From: Micromonospora_J zhanjiangensis
GTDB lineage: Bacteria > Actinomycetota > Actinomycetes > Mycobacteriales > Micromonosporaceae
Length of the DNA stretch: 64,000 nt
Direction: 5' to 3'
NCBI RefSeq assembly: GCF_042650605.1
Contig: NZ_JBHSBN010000014.1
Coordinates: 111,921-175,920 of the forward strand
The notes below the pieces were generated by a model, which was not told the origin of the DNA, ran no database searches, and saw only the letters and a program-made list of their open reading frames with translations. Within the stretch, counting starts at the first letter, position 1; each line of letters opens with the position of its first letter. This document shows, one piece after another, positions 33,689-41,745 of the stretch. A program made the position numbers and the translations under genes.

Positions 33689-34351
33689 ATGCCGCACGCC
33701 TATCCGCCGCTGAACGTCGAAATCCGCGCGCCGCGAGTGACGCTGGCCGGCGCGTCCGACGCACTGCTGGAACGTCTCGTGCCGCTGGTGCGGGCCGGGG
33801 TCGCCGACGCCGAGCCGTGGCCGTTCGACGACCCGAGTTCGCTCTACGCCGACAGCCCGGAACGCGAGTGGCGTTGGCTGCGCGGCATCTGGGCCGGCCG
33901 GGCCAAGGTGAGCCCGGATGCGTGGCGGCTCTACTTCGCGGTGCTCGTCGACGGCGAACCGGTCGGCATGCAGGACCTCATCGGCACGAACTTCACCCGG
34001 TTCGGCACGGTGTCCAGCTTCTCCTGGCTGGCTCCCGGCAGCCGGGGGCAGGGGTACGGCACGCAGATGCGGGCGGCGATCCTGCACCTGGCCTTCGCCG
34101 GGTTGGGCGCACGGGAGGCCGGCAGCGACGCCTTCGTCGACAACGAGGCGTCCAACCGGGTCTCCCGCGCCCTGGGCTACGAGCCGAACGGCACGGACTG
34201 GGACACCCGCCGCGGCGAACCCGCGCAGATCCAACGCTGGCGGCTCACCCGGGAGACCTGGGACCGGGTCCGCCGCGACGACATCGAGCTGACCGGCGTC
34301 GAGCAGTGCCGACCCGTCCTGGGCATCGGCCAGGGCGGCCACGATCGCTGA
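33689..34351 (+). CDS. GNAT-family N-acetyltransferase
   Basis: A 220-residue acetyltransferase of the RimJ/RimL-like type. Motif A appears as SFSWLAPGSRGQGYGTQMRAAIL (about residues 110-132), and the later SDAFVDNEASNRVSRALGYE segment is the usual acetyl-CoA-binding Asn/Tyr region. The substrate is probably a protein N-terminus or small amine, not predictable further. The start is supported by a leaderless -10 box. The stop codon lies within the 63-bp palindromic repeat, so the last residues (HDR) are supplied by the repeat. Confidence 0.88.
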   Translation: MPHAYPPLNVEIRAPRVTLAGASDALLERLVPLVRAGVADAEPWPFDDPSSLYADSPEREWRWLRGIWAGRAKVSPDAWRLYFAVLVDGEPVGMQDLIGTNFTRFGTVSSFSWLAPGSRGQGYGTQMRAAILHLAFAGLGAREAGSDAFVDNEASNRVSRALGYEPNGTDWDTRRGEPAQIQRWRLTRETWDRVRRDDIELTGVEQCRPVLGIGQGGHDR

Positions 34352-34405
34352 CACTTTCTCGGTCGCCTCGTTGGCGTGTCGCACCGAAAAAGTGCCAGCG
34401 TCTCG
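34343..34405. repeat. 63-bp palindromic repeat, copy 1
   Basis: Arms CGCTGACACTTTCTCGGT and ACCGAAAAAGTGCCAGCG pair over 16 of 18 positions around a 19-nt loop. The same 63 bp recur at 38067 with 5 differences, all in the loop. It overlaps the stop codon of the GNAT gene and could act as a terminator or as a REP/MITE-like mobile palindrome. Confidence 0.8.
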
Positions 34406-34510
34406 AGATGCGTCTTGTCCGGTAGCTGATTGTCATGATCTGGCTACGGAAGGAACTCTGCGTGGAGTGAGCTGCTCTCTGCTGGTAGGAATAGAGAGAG
34501 GGTCATTCGA

Positions 34511-35475
34511 TTGGCTCCACGCACGGTCGCCGGTCTGGTGGTGACAGTCGTCTGTGGACTCGCGTCGGCGGTGGCGTGCCCGCGACCGCAGGCGGCGGGT
34601 GCTGCCGGACGCTGTCGTCCCGTCCAGGCGAACGACTACTCGGCGCCGGAGGGCATCAGTGCCGACGGTCGGTTCGCCCTCTTCGCGTCGCTGGCGAGCA
34701 ACCTGATCCCCGGGGCAGGCGCGACTGGCACCTGTACCTCCGCGACCTGAGGCGGTGCGACACCGAGTTGGTGGACGCCACCGTCGCCGGTGGCGTACCC
34801 CCGGCAGGCATCGACCGGGATGCCCACCTCAGCGCGGACGGCCGCTACGCCGGCTTCAGCAGTTCCGCGACCGACCTCGTTCCCGGTGCTACGAACGGCG
34901 TGGGCCAGGCGTACCTGCGCGACCTGAAAGGGCGGACCACCGAACTGATCAGCGTGGCCGACGACGGAGGTCCGGGCGACGGCCTGTCGTACGTGGCCGG
35001 GGTCAGCGCGAACGGGCGTTACGTGCTGTTCGTGTCCCACGCCCGCAGCCTGCTGCCGGGCGCGCCACCACCCACCCTCCGGAACGTCTACCTGCGCGAC
35101 CGCTGGCAGCGCAGCACGCGTGTGGTCGCCACGGTGCCGCCGAACTCCATGGCGCCCGGGTGGTCCCCCCACCTGAGCCCGGACGGCCGCTACAGCCTGG
35201 TCGACCTGGTCCCGACCCGGCCGATCGGGGAGACCCGGTGGCTCAGTTATCTGATCGACAACATCTTCGGCACCGACAGCCAACTGTTGAGCGTTTCTGT
35301 CGACGGTGGCTGGCCGAACGGCAGCACGTACAGCTTCGGGTCCAGCTTCGGTGGCCGGTTCGTGCTACTGAGCTCCGATGCCGGCGACCTCGTCCCTGGT
35401 GACACCAACAACGCCAATGATGTGTTCGTCCGGGACACGGTGGCCGGCACCACGGTACGGGTCAGCGTTGGCTGA
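34511..35475 (+). pseudogene. Secreted PD40/TolB-type beta-propeller protein, frameshifted
   Basis: A TTG start at 34511 opens a Sec signal peptide (VAGLVVTVVCGLASAVA) and the first propeller blade (ISADGRFALFASLASNLIPGA), then the frame stops at 34750. The neighbouring frame continues without a break as WHLYLRDLRRCDTELV and several further repeats of the form LSADGRYAGFSSSATDLVPG, VSANGRYVLFVSHA and DVFVRDTVAGTT to 35475. A loss of one base near 34,715-34,730 explains this. Joined, the protein would have about 320 residues and be exported; PD40 propellers usually bind proteins or glycans. It could be a sequencing error in a C/G run. Confidence 0.75.
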
Positions 35476-35595
35476 TCGACAGAGGCCGGTCGGCGGGCGG
35501 ACGTGTCCGTCCGCGACGTCGGCTCCGGGCGGTGGCGTCGAGCGCGCCGCCGCCCGGCTCTGCGATGGAACGGCCCGGCCCGCCGTTCGTCAGGA

Positions 35596-36333
35596 TCAAT
35601 TCCGACCGGTACGGAGTGCTCTGGCCACATCCGGACGGCCGAGGCGCTCGGCGAATCCGGCGGCCCGCTCCCACGGGTATTCGACCGAGCGGAACTGCAC
35701 CTCCCACCGCCCGGTCGCGTCGTCGAGCAGCGCATATCGTGCATGTGGGGTGCCGGCGGCCATCTCATGGCGGTACGGCTCGTCGTCGCGGTAGGCCGGC
35801 CAGCCGACGCTGCCCGGATTCACTACCAGCGGGCCGCCCGGTAACTGCAACGACCCGGCGATGTGTGTGTGCCCGCAAAGCAGCAGCCGGTACCCGGACA
35901 CGTCGCCGACTCGCTCCTCCACCTCCGCCGGGGTGGCCGGGCGGGCCCCGGCCGGCTCGACGGTGTGCATCAGATATTGCAGGTCGTCGGTGGGTGTGCC
36001 GTGGAATGCCAATACCTGTGGCGCTGGCTCGAACGTCATCGGCAGCGAGGCCAGCCATCCCCGGTGTCGTGGGGTGAGGAGATCGTCGGCGATCCGGTCG
36101 GTCATGCCCATGCTCTCCCTCGGGAGGGTCAGCAGCTGCCGTTCGTGATTGCCCCGGACCGTCGGCAGCCCCAGCTCGATGAGCCGATCGGCGGTGTCGG
36201 CCGGCTGCACGTAGCCGGAGAGGAGATCACCGAGGTTGACCGTCATATCGGCGCCGTCGGCGGCGATCGCCGCCAGCGTCGCCTCCAACGCCGGCAGATT
36301 CCCATGCACATCGGAGATCACCGCGAGCCGCAT
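35596..36333 (-). CDS. Metallophosphoesterase (YfcE/MJ0936-like)
   Basis: A 245-residue calcineurin-like phosphodiesterase. Dimetal-site motifs are complete: DVHGN (residues 8-12), GDLLSG (about 35), GNHE (about 61), and GHTHI near 155, followed by VNPGSVGWP. The substrate is unknown; relatives hydrolyse cyclic nucleotides or phosphodiesters. A promoter is visible on the minus strand: TTGCGA, 16 nt, TAGGCT, with the -10 box 7 nt before the ATG, so the mRNA is probably leaderless. It is divergent from the XRE regulator at 36470. Confidence 0.92.
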   Translation of the reverse strand: MRLAVISDVHGNLPALEATLAAIAADGADMTVNLGDLLSGYVQPADTADRLIELGLPTVRGNHERQLLTLPRESMGMTDRIADDLLTPRHRGWLASLPMTFEPAPQVLAFHGTPTDDLQYLMHTVEPAGARPATPAEVEERVGDVSGYRLLLCGHTHIAGSLQLPGGPLVVNPGSVGWPAYRDDEPYRHEMAAGTPHARYALLDDATGRWEVQFRSVEYPWERAAGFAERLGRPDVARALRTGRN

Positions 36334-36340
36334 TCCGTCG

Positions 36341-36368
36341 AGCCTAGAACAAGGCCCACACCTCGCAA
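36341..36368 (-). promoter_or_regulatory. Leaderless promoter of the metallophosphoesterase gene
   Basis: On the minus strand TTGCGA (36368-36363), 16 nt, TAGGCT (36346-36341), ending 7 nt before the ATG. Confidence 0.55.
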
Positions 36369-36469
36369 GCTCTTACCAAGGGCCGTTTCCTCGGCGTCCA
36401 CCTTTGTGGGCTGTGCCGGAGTATCGTCGTTCTTCAAGGCAGACCACTCCGATCTCCGGGATGGATCGC

Positions 36470-37606
36470 ATGAGCTTCATCGGCCAGCAGATCTATGATC
36501 TTCGGACGGACCGGGTGCCGCGCCTGACGCAGCGAGAGTTGGCCGAGCGGGCCGGAGTGAGCGTTGATCTGATCCAGAAGCTGGAGCAGGGCAGGAAGGC
36601 AACCGCGAAGATCACGACGTTGACGGCGATCGCTCGCGCGCTCGACGTCGACCTGTCGGCGCTGCTCAGCCGGCGGACGTTTCTCGAAGGGGTGCCCGAT
36701 GACGGCGGTTTGCTGGCGTTGCGCCGAGCGATCACGCCCGTGCTCGATCCGGCGGCCCCAGGTGGATCCGTAGAGGAGCTGTCGACGGCGGTGGCGGATG
36801 GGTGGCGGGCGTACTGGAGCGGTGATTACAAAACGCTCGCCGGCACTTTGCCGCAGGTCATCGAGGGAGCCCGGGCGGCCGATGCGCGTGACCAACTCGC
36901 GGAGGCGCAGCAACTCGCATCGTGTGTTCTGGTGCATCTGGGGCACAGCGACCTTTCGCTGATCGCCGTGGGAAAGGCGCTGGAGGTGGTGGAAGATCCG
37001 TTGCTGCGTACCGCGATCGTCGGCACCCACTCCTGGGTTCTGCTCAATCAGGGACGCTCGGATGAGGCCTCGGTGCTCGCGGTCGCCGAGGCGGACGCGA
37101 TCGAGCCACGCCGGAAGGCGAGAGCCGAAGAGGTCTCGCTGTGGGGAAACCTCCTCGTGACCGGCGCGACGGCGGCGGCTCGCGACGGTAGGTCGGACGA
37201 GGCGCGGGATCTCCTTCGTGCCGCGCATGGTGCGGCCGTTCGGATCGGTGAGGACCGCAACGACTACCAGACCGCGTTCGGAGTGTCGCAGGTGGTCATG
37301 CAGGGCGTTGACGTGTCCGTCGTCGCCGGCGATTACGTCAAGGCGCTCGACACCGCCCGCCGAATGCCGAAACGCTCGCAGCTTCCACGAGCGGCCCAGG
37401 CGAGGCATATGACCGACGTCGCACACGCCCACGCGAAGCTTGGCCACTTCCGGGAGGCGGAGAATTTGCTGACACGGATCGAGCAGTTCGCCCCACAGTG
37501 GATTCGCTATCAGGTGTTCGTCAAGGCAGTGCTCGCGGAAGTCCTCCAGCGCGGGCGGCCCACCTCGAAGACGCGCACTCTCGCTCGCCGCCTGGGCGTC
37601 GGGTAG
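36470..37606 (+). CDS. XRE-family regulator with C-terminal helical-repeat domain
   Basis: A 378-residue regulator. The helix-turn-helix is at residues 1-60 (GQQIYDLRTDRVPRLTQREL; AGVSVDLIQKLEQGRKA). A TPR-like region follows (AEAQQLASCVLVHLGHSDLS; IVGTHSWVLLNQGRSDEASV; DVAHAHAKLGHFREAENLLT). It is the third regulator of this architecture in the window. Two ATGs (36461, 36470) are possible; the second has GGATGGA upstream. No obvious target gene follows directly except an 85-residue hypothetical gene. Confidence 0.85.
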   Translation: MSFIGQQIYDLRTDRVPRLTQRELAERAGVSVDLIQKLEQGRKATAKITTLTAIARALDVDLSALLSRRTFLEGVPDDGGLLALRRAITPVLDPAAPGGSVEELSTAVADGWRAYWSGDYKTLAGTLPQVIEGARAADARDQLAEAQQLASCVLVHLGHSDLSLIAVGKALEVVEDPLLRTAIVGTHSWVLLNQGRSDEASVLAVAEADAIEPRRKARAEEVSLWGNLLVTGATAAARDGRSDEARDLLRAAHGAAVRIGEDRNDYQTAFGVSQVVMQGVDVSVVAGDYVKALDTARRMPKRSQLPRAAQARHMTDVAHAHAKLGHFREAENLLTRIEQFAPQWIRYQVFVKAVLAEVLQRGRPTSKTRTLARRLGVG

Positions 37607-37768
37607 GACAAAACGTCCGATCCGCACCAGCGACATCCGTCGACCACGGATGATTCATCCGTTCCGCTCCGATCACGCTCGGCTCTACCTTCGGTTGCGG
37701 AGCGCGTCGGGCGGCTTGCGATGTGACGTCTGGTCGGCGCGCTCCCTCCAACGATTTAAGGGGGCGCG

Positions 37769-38026
37769 GTGGTCCGTGATGGCGAATGGTTGGTTCCGAC
37801 GAATCAACAGACTGAATTACAACGGCTTCGGGAGCGGGTCGAGGAATTGGAGAAGGCGTTGGCTGCGAGCCAGCTGGCGGCTCTGGAGGGCCGCGCCCGC
37901 CTCGGTGTCATTGCCAAGATCGTCCGGGACGACGCCCGGTGCATGCGGGCACCGTCGGTCTCGTTCGGCGCGGTTCGGGCCGCTCTGTTCGCGGAGCGTC
38001 CCGGCAAGATGTTCGACGGGTGGTAG
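37769..38026 (+). CDS. Hypothetical 85-residue protein with coiled coil
   Basis: A GTG start preceded by AAGGGGG opens a small protein beginning MVRDGEWLVPTNQQ. A clear heptad-rich helix follows (LQRLRERVEELEKALAASQL, residues 17-36), then ARLGVIAKIVRDDARCM and an FGAVRAALF segment. No known family is recognised. The palindromic repeat (copy 2) lies 40 nt downstream and could end its transcript. Confidence 0.5.
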   Translation: MVRDGEWLVPTNQQTELQRLRERVEELEKALAASQLAALEGRARLGVIAKIVRDDARCMRAPSVSFGAVRAALFAERPGKMFDGW

Positions 38027-38369
38027 TGATCCCGCGCCGGGCCGGTGACGTGCTGCTCCCAACCCGGATCGCTGACACTTTCTCGGTCGCCTCACCGGCG
38101 TGCCGTACCGAAAAAGTGCCAGCGTCTCGGGTCACCGGCCGTCGCGGTGGCTCAGGCCGGGGGCCATGCGTGGGCATGGTGGCGTCGGAGGAGTCGTGGT
38201 CGGGTTCGGTGTGCCGGCGGCCGGCCGGGGCGGCCGGGAGCGGCGACTCCGTGACCGCGCCGTGCGGGCCGTCGGCGAGGTCCCACTCGATCAGGGCGCC
38301 TCCTCCCGGGTGGCGTCAAGGGAGGGCCCGCGTGGGGATGTCGGCAGTTGCCGACCGGTGGGCGGCGGG
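38027..38369. other. Intergenic stretch between convergent genes
   Basis: It holds repeat copy 2 (38067-38129) followed by about 240 nt of very GC-rich sequence in which no supported gene was found. Confidence 0.4.
38067..38129. repeat. 63-bp palindromic repeat, copy 2
   Basis: It matches copy 1 at 34343 in 58 of 63 positions. Both stems are intact, and the differences are confined to the loop. It lies between the convergent 85-residue gene and the LacI gene. Confidence 0.8.
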
Positions 38370-39422
38370 TCAGCGGCGGTTTGTCGCCGGCGGGGCGGTC
38401 GAGCCGCGGCTGGCCACGGTGGCCGAGAGCAGGACGGTACGCACCGGCGCGAGCGGCGCCTGGATCCGATCGAGCAACTGCGAGATGGCGGCCTCACCGA
38501 GCGCGACCGGATCCTGGGCGACGGCGGTCACCCCGGGCCGGACCAGGCTCATCCACGCCACGTCGTCGAAGGACACCAGACTGAGTTGTCCCGGGATGGT
38601 CAGATCCAGCTCGGCGGCGGCCCGCCAGACGGCCTCGGCCAGGACGTTGTTGGCGGCGAAGACCGCCGTCGGCGGCTCCGACCTGCTCAGCAGCTTGTGC
38701 GCCTCGATCCGGGCCGCGTCCACGTCCCAGCCGGCGGTCACCACCAACGATTCGTCCAGCGGCACCCCGGCGTCGGCGAACGCCGTCCGGTAGCCGGCCA
38801 ACCGGTCCCGACCGGTGGTCCAGTGCATCTCGTCGATCACCAGCGCGATACGGCGGTGACCGAGGTCCAGCAGTTGCCGGGTGACGGTGCGGGCCGCGTT
38901 CGCGTTGTCCACCACCACGGCGTCGCAGGCGCCGGCGGAGAACTGCCGGTCGACCTCCACCACCGGAATGCGCTGCCGGGCCAGATAGCTGCCGATCTCC
39001 GCCGAGACGGGCGTCACGATGACCCCGGCGACCCGCAGCGCGACGAACGCCTCGGCGGCCTCGGCCTCCACCGTCGGTGATCCGCCGTCGTCGGCCAACA
39101 TCATCGTGTACTGCCGCCGACGGGCCTGTTGGCTGATGCCGGCGGCGAGCCCCGCGTAGAACGGGTTGCTCAGGTCGGACACGAGCACGCCGATCGACCG
39201 GCTGGCCTGCTGGCGCAGGTGACGGGCGGTGGCGTCGGGCACGTAACCGAGCCCACGGGCCACCTCCCGGACCCGGTCGCGCACCGGCGGGGCCACGTAG
39301 CCGTTGCCGGTCAATGCCCGGGACGCGGTCGACCGGGAGACCCCGGCGGTCTCGGCCACCTCCCGGATGGTGGCCCGGCGGGTCGGGTACGACCCGTCGG
39401 GTGCCGTCCGCCCTTGTTTCAT
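38370..39422 (-). CDS. LacI-family transcriptional regulator
   Basis: A 350-residue sugar-responsive repressor. The DNA-binding domain (RATIREVAETAGVSRSTASR, then YVAPPVRDRVREVARGLGYV) spans residues about 16-70, followed by a periplasmic-binding-protein-like effector domain (SIGVLVSDLSNPFYAGLAAG; VIVTPVSAE; TAVFAANNVLAEAVWRAA; LSLVSFDDVAWMSLVRPGVT). AGGTGG precedes the ATG. It lies downstream of, and on the same strand as, the sugar kinase and truncated aldolase genes, which it may once have served; the mannosidase is another possible target. Confidence 0.93.
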   Translation of the reverse strand: MKQGRTAPDGSYPTRRATIREVAETAGVSRSTASRALTGNGYVAPPVRDRVREVARGLGYVPDATARHLRQQASRSIGVLVSDLSNPFYAGLAAGISQQARRRQYTMMLADDGGSPTVEAEAAEAFVALRVAGVIVTPVSAEIGSYLARQRIPVVEVDRQFSAGACDAVVVDNANAARTVTRQLLDLGHRRIALVIDEMHWTTGRDRLAGYRTAFADAGVPLDESLVVTAGWDVDAARIEAHKLLSRSEPPTAVFAANNVLAEAVWRAAAELDLTIPGQLSLVSFDDVAWMSLVRPGVTAVAQDPVALGEAAISQLLDRIQAPLAPVRTVLLSATVASRGSTAPPATNRR

Positions 39423-39453
39423 GTCGCCACCTGTTCAGCCCTCGTCCGGCAGC

Positions 39454-39844
39454 CTACGGCTGTCGCGTCACCGTCGCGTCGACCGTGGGCTCCGTGACGT
39501 CCACCAGTGCCTCCGCGTGCTGGCCCAGGTGCAGATCCCCGATCCGGACGTCGGCGGCCAGTCTCGCCCGGCGCTGTGCCGGCGCACCGATCGTCACCTC
39601 GGCCTCGATCTCCTCCTGGCCCGACGGGGGCAACGAGATCGTCACGACGTCCGGCACAGCGACCCAGCCTACCGGTAGCACGAGACGGACCACCGCCTTC
39701 TCGGGGAGGGGTAACGGATTGCTCAGGGTCACCACGAAACGCGTGACCGTGCCGACCGGCACCCGGCGGTGGTACGGGCCGATCCGAACCAGTACGCCGT
39801 CGGCGTCGGCGGCGTACTCGTCGAGCGGGAGCAGGTCGTGGTGG
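39454..39844 (-). pseudogene. C-terminal fragment of an unidentified protein, fused to the aldolase stub
   Basis: About 130 codons without their own start: PIHHDLLPLDEYAAD, then PYHRRVPVGTVTRFVVTLSN, a beta-rich NPLPLPEKAVVRLVLPVGW, and RARLAADVRIGDLHLGQHAE before the stop. It reads like the C-terminal beta-sandwich of a larger enzyme, but the family is not recognised with confidence. It abuts the truncated aldolase in a different frame near 39,845, so a deletion removed the 3' part of one gene and the 5' part of the other. Confidence 0.55.
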
Positions 39845-40138
39845 ATAGGTGAGGTCGTCCGCCGCGAGGATCAGGCCGCACCCGGCGGGCAGCAGTCCGT
39901 CGCGTACCCGGTCGAAGCCCAGCGTCCGGTCGATGAGGAACCCGGACGCCAGCGGCCCCAGCGCGCGGGCCACGGCGGTCTTGAAGGTGATCAGCCCGTC
40001 GTCGTCCGGGCGGCCGGCGCCCGCGTCGGCGAACATCGTCCGCAGGCTCTCCCGCTGGTCCATCGCCACCATGGCGAACCCGCCCGACGGGCGGGCGATG
40101 GCCGCCAGGGTGGGTGTGCGGTCTCCGGTGTCCGTCAC
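39845..40138 (-). pseudogene. Truncated class I aldolase (LacD/YihT-like), N-terminal third only
   Basis: About 98 codons from a GTG that overlaps the kinase stop (GTGA). The text LAAIARPSGGFAMVAMDQRE, then FKTAVARALGPLASGFLIDR and GLILAADDL is the N-terminus of tagatose-bisphosphate/sulfofructose-phosphate-type aldolases, which are about 300 residues long. Beyond LTY the similarity ends abruptly at the junction with another gene fragment. The Schiff-base Lys region is missing, so the enzyme must be inactive. Confidence 0.75.
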
Positions 40139-41658
40139 AGGCCCTTCTCGCCTCGCGGCGGTGTGGTGGCCGCCGCGACGAATCGCGCGTACGGCTGGTC
40201 GTAGTCGGTCCCCGCGCCCGCGACCGTGGGTCCCGGCTCGTGGCGCAGGGCCGGCACCACGGCTCCCAGGAAGCCGGCACGGACGGCGGCGACGAGGGCC
40301 GCGCCGGCCGCCACCGGCTCCGCGGCCGGCACCACCCGCAGCCGGCCGGGCAGCACGTGCGCCTTGACCCGGACCCAGGCCGGGTTCGCCGCGACGGCCC
40401 CGCCGAGCAGGGTCACCGTCGGCGGCGTCGTCCGCCCGGCGAGCCGGGCCTGCTCGGTCAGCATCCACCGGGTCTGCAGGCACAGCCCTTCGAGCATCGC
40501 CCGGGCGAGTTCGGTACGACCGTGCGACGGGCGTCGCCCGAGCACCCGCAGTCGTGCCTCCGGGTCCGGTGCGGGCGTCTGCCGGCCGGACAGGTAGGGC
40601 AGGACGGTCAGGTCGGTCGGTCGGTCACCGGCGGCCAGCACGTCGTCGAACAGCGCGGCGGCGATGGTGCCGTCGGCCTCGTGCCGCAGCCACCAGTCGA
40701 CGACGGCTCCGGCGCTGGACGATCCGGCCAGGATCGCCCGGTGCCGGCCACCGATCGTGACGACGGAACTCATCCCGGCCCGACCCACCTCGACCGGGTC
40801 CGGGGTGCCGGCCACGACGGACATGACCGCCTCGGCCGTACCGAGCGAGTCCGCGACGTCACCCGGCTCCTGCACGCCGCAGGCGTACGCGCCGACCGCG
40901 TGGTCGTGCCCGGCCATCACCACCGGTGTGCCGGCCCGCAGGCCGCAGGAGACGAAGTCGGGATCGCGTACCTCGGCGGCGGCCCGGTCCGGCGGTGTCA
41001 CGGTGGGCAGTTGCTCCGGCCGCAGCCCCACCTCGGCCAGCAGGTCGGCGTCGAAGGCGTCCGGCACCGGCTCGCCCGGCCCGGGCAGGCGGTAGGCCAT
41101 CGTCCGGCCGGCCAGCGTGTGGTCGGTGGACAACCGGCCGGTGAGCAGGTGGCCGGCGAGGTCGGCCACCCCGGCCCAGCGGGCCATGGCGGCCCAGGTG
41201 TCCGGTCGGTCGGCGCGCAGCCGGGCCCAGGTGGCCAGCGGCACCTTCGCGCTCGGCCGGACGCCGGTGGCCCGGACCAGGTGCGCCCAGCCGAGCCGGC
41301 GGGTCAGCGCGTCCGCCTCGGCGCCGGCCCGGTGGTCGGTCCAGCGCAGCCACGGCCCGAGCGGCTCACCGCGTCGGTCGAGCGGCACCCCCGTCTCGGC
41401 CATCGAGGCGATGCCCACGGCGTCCGGCGGCGGCGAACCGGCGAGCACCTGCCCGAGCAGGCCGAGCAGGACGGGCCGGACGGCGCGTGGCTCCGGGGTC
41501 GGTGCCGCGGCGACGGCCCGCACCCGCAGGTCCGACTCGCCGACGGCGACCAGGGTGACCTTGGTGTTGGTGGTGCCCAGGTCGATGCCCACAGCGAGGC
41601 AGCCCACACGGGTCGGGTCGCGTGGGGCGTCGCACGGGTCGGCCGGGGTGCCGTTCAC
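40135..41658 (-). CDS. FGGY-family carbohydrate kinase
   Basis: A 507-residue sugar kinase of the xylulokinase/gluconokinase group. The first phosphate loop GIDLGTTNTKVTLV is near residue 18; then come MAETGVPLD, the central WTDHRAG and GHDHAVGAYACGV (catalytic Asp region), and a late LLGGAVAANPAW adenosine-binding motif. The sugar is not predictable. The GTG at 41658 was chosen; an internal GTG (codon 18) just before the phosphate loop is an alternative. It is divergent from a DeoR regulator, with a perfect inverted repeat between them. The adjoining aldolase, translationally coupled, is truncated, so the pathway is likely broken. Confidence 0.88.
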   Translation of the reverse strand: MNGTPADPCDAPRDPTRVGCLAVGIDLGTTNTKVTLVAVGESDLRVRAVAAAPTPEPRAVRPVLLGLLGQVLAGSPPPDAVGIASMAETGVPLDRRGEPLGPWLRWTDHRAGAEADALTRRLGWAHLVRATGVRPSAKVPLATWARLRADRPDTWAAMARWAGVADLAGHLLTGRLSTDHTLAGRTMAYRLPGPGEPVPDAFDADLLAEVGLRPEQLPTVTPPDRAAAEVRDPDFVSCGLRAGTPVVMAGHDHAVGAYACGVQEPGDVADSLGTAEAVMSVVAGTPDPVEVGRAGMSSVVTIGGRHRAILAGSSSAGAVVDWWLRHEADGTIAAALFDDVLAAGDRPTDLTVLPYLSGRQTPAPDPEARLRVLGRRPSHGRTELARAMLEGLCLQTRWMLTEQARLAGRTTPPTVTLLGGAVAANPAWVRVKAHVLPGRLRVVPAAEPVAAGAALVAAVRAGFLGAVVPALRHEPGPTVAGAGTDYDQPYARFVAAATTPPRGEKGL

Positions 41659-41669
41659 GCTGCCATTGT

Positions 41670-41687
41670 GTTCGTTCTCGAACGAAC
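41670..41687. promoter_or_regulatory. Inverted repeat between kinase and DeoR genes, candidate DeoR operator
   Basis: GTTCGTTC, 2 nt, then its exact reverse complement GAACGAAC. It lies 12 nt upstream of the kinase GTG and 24 nt upstream of the -35 box of the DeoR gene, so one bound regulator could control both. Confidence 0.6.
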
Positions 41688-41710
41688 GGGCAAGACCAAT
41701 TGTGCGTAGA

Positions 41711-41740
41711 TTGACAAACGTGCCTCGCGCGGTTTGGATG
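41711..41740 (+). promoter_or_regulatory. Promoter of the DeoR gene
   Basis: TTGACA (41711-41716), 18 nt, TGGATG (41735-41740). Transcription would start at the GTG at 41746, giving a leaderless mRNA. Confidence 0.6.
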
Positions 41741-41745
41741 GGCGG

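Noticed and set aside
37908..38177. Shared peptide text (EATEKVSAI) in minus-strand frames near 34.36 kb and 38.09 kb.
   Set aside because: It is not a protein family; it comes from translating the two copies of the 63-bp palindromic repeat.
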